This document shows positions 63,769 through 64,000 of a DNA stretch of 64,000 bases, piece after piece. Positions within the stretch are counted from its first letter, which is position 1. Every line of letters begins with the position of its first letter. The notes below the pieces were generated by a model. It was not told the DNA's origin. It saw only the letters and a program-made list of their open reading frames with translations, and made no database searches. Source of the stretch: Pseudarthrobacter sp. NIBRBAC000502770 (lineage in GTDB: Bacteria; Actinomycetota; Actinomycetes; Actinomycetales; Micrococcaceae); NCBI RefSeq assembly GCF_006517815.1, contig NZ_CP041198.1:1488001-1552000 (forward strand). The letters run 5' to 3'. Both the position numbers and the translations under genes were made by a program.

Positions 63769-64000
63769 ATGGCACTGACAGCATCGGTCAAAGAAGAACT
63801 GTCCCGTTTGGACATCAAGAAGTCCTCAGTGCGCAAGGCTGAGGTTTCCGCAATGCTCCGGTTCGCCGGGGGGCTGCACATCATCTCCGGCAGGATCGTG
63901 ATCGAGGCGGAAGTGGACCTGGCGTCCACCGCGCGCCGGCTCCGCGCCGCCATCGCGGAAGTCTACGGACACCAGAGCGAGATCATCGTAGTGTCCGCCG
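63769..64000 (+). CDS. whiA: WhiA, sporulation/cell-division regulator, N-terminal part
   Basis: The first 77 codons before the right edge of the window. [49 protein letters not shown] matches the N-terminal LAGLIDADG-like domain of WhiA. AGGAAGG at 63758-63764 precedes ATG 63769. WhiA is a DNA-binding regulator of division genes in Streptomyces and is present in non-sporulating actinobacteria. Its C-terminal helix-turn-helix lies outside the window. Confidence 0.95.
   Translation, partial: MALTASVKEELSRLDIKKSSVRKAEVSAMLRFAGGLHIISGRIVIEAEVDLASTARRLRAAIAEVYGHQSEIIVVSA

Overview
This is a 64 kb stretch of a high-GC actinobacterial chromosome, most likely Arthrobacter, Pseudarthrobacter or a close relative (Micrococcaceae). 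The evidence is the block uvrA - HAD phosphatase - plsC - uvrC - rapZ - yvcK - whiA, a dephospho-CoA kinase fused to a GrpB domain, polA next to a PaaI thioesterase, an Eis-type acetyltransferase before rpsA, and the GC-rich third codon positions. The genus is inferred from protein resemblance, not from a marker gene. I see no rRNA, tRNA, CRISPR array, phage or insertion sequence. The window is almost fully coding, and no gene-free stretch exceeds about 240 bases.

Layout. 1-9.7 kb: the end of an SDR gene, a class II UvrA, a DUF1206 membrane protein, a secreted SGNH hydrolase, a histidine-phosphatase/SCO1664 pair, and a MoxR/ChlI ATPase with its VWA partner. 9.7-16.1 kb: a broken glycogen-debranching-type gene with two independent lesions, a RibD_C/DHFR-like reductase, a fusion of GTP cyclohydrolase II with an HsaA-type flavin monooxygenase, a stand-alone 5'-nuclease and a flavin reductase. 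16.2-30.2 kb: a tandem-operator membrane/secreted pair, HrpB helicase, a LuxR-type ATPase regulator, a LigD-type primase-polymerase, YciO, a frameshifted Pit phosphate transporter and several small enzymes. 30.2-50.3 kb: mostly housekeeping (polA, eis-like, rpsA, yigZ, a NatAB-like ABC pair, coaE, uvrB, a TerC gene behind a manganese riboswitch, MFS, a peptidase, a DUF3516 helicase). 50.4-64 kb: tam, a heterodimeric ABC exporter with a GntR/YtrA regulator, then uvrA through whiA.

Themes. All three uvrABC genes are here, plus a second UvrA lacking the UvrB-binding domain, PolA, a lone FEN-type nuclease and a NHEJ-type polymerase, so the window is rich in DNA repair. About eighteen genes have a TANNNT hexamer ending 6 to 8 bases before the start codon and no Shine-Dalgarno sequence, which predicts leaderless mRNAs; the remaining genes, usually the later genes of operons or those with leaders, have clear AGGAG-type sites.

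The best candidate for something undescribed is the GCH II-flavin monooxygenase fusion at 12.6-14.5 kb. It has an AT-rich operator-like promoter and is flanked by a RibD_C-like reductase and a flavin reductase. Two genes (the debranching enzyme and pit) are disrupted; the pit lesion sits in a G run and could be a sequencing error.
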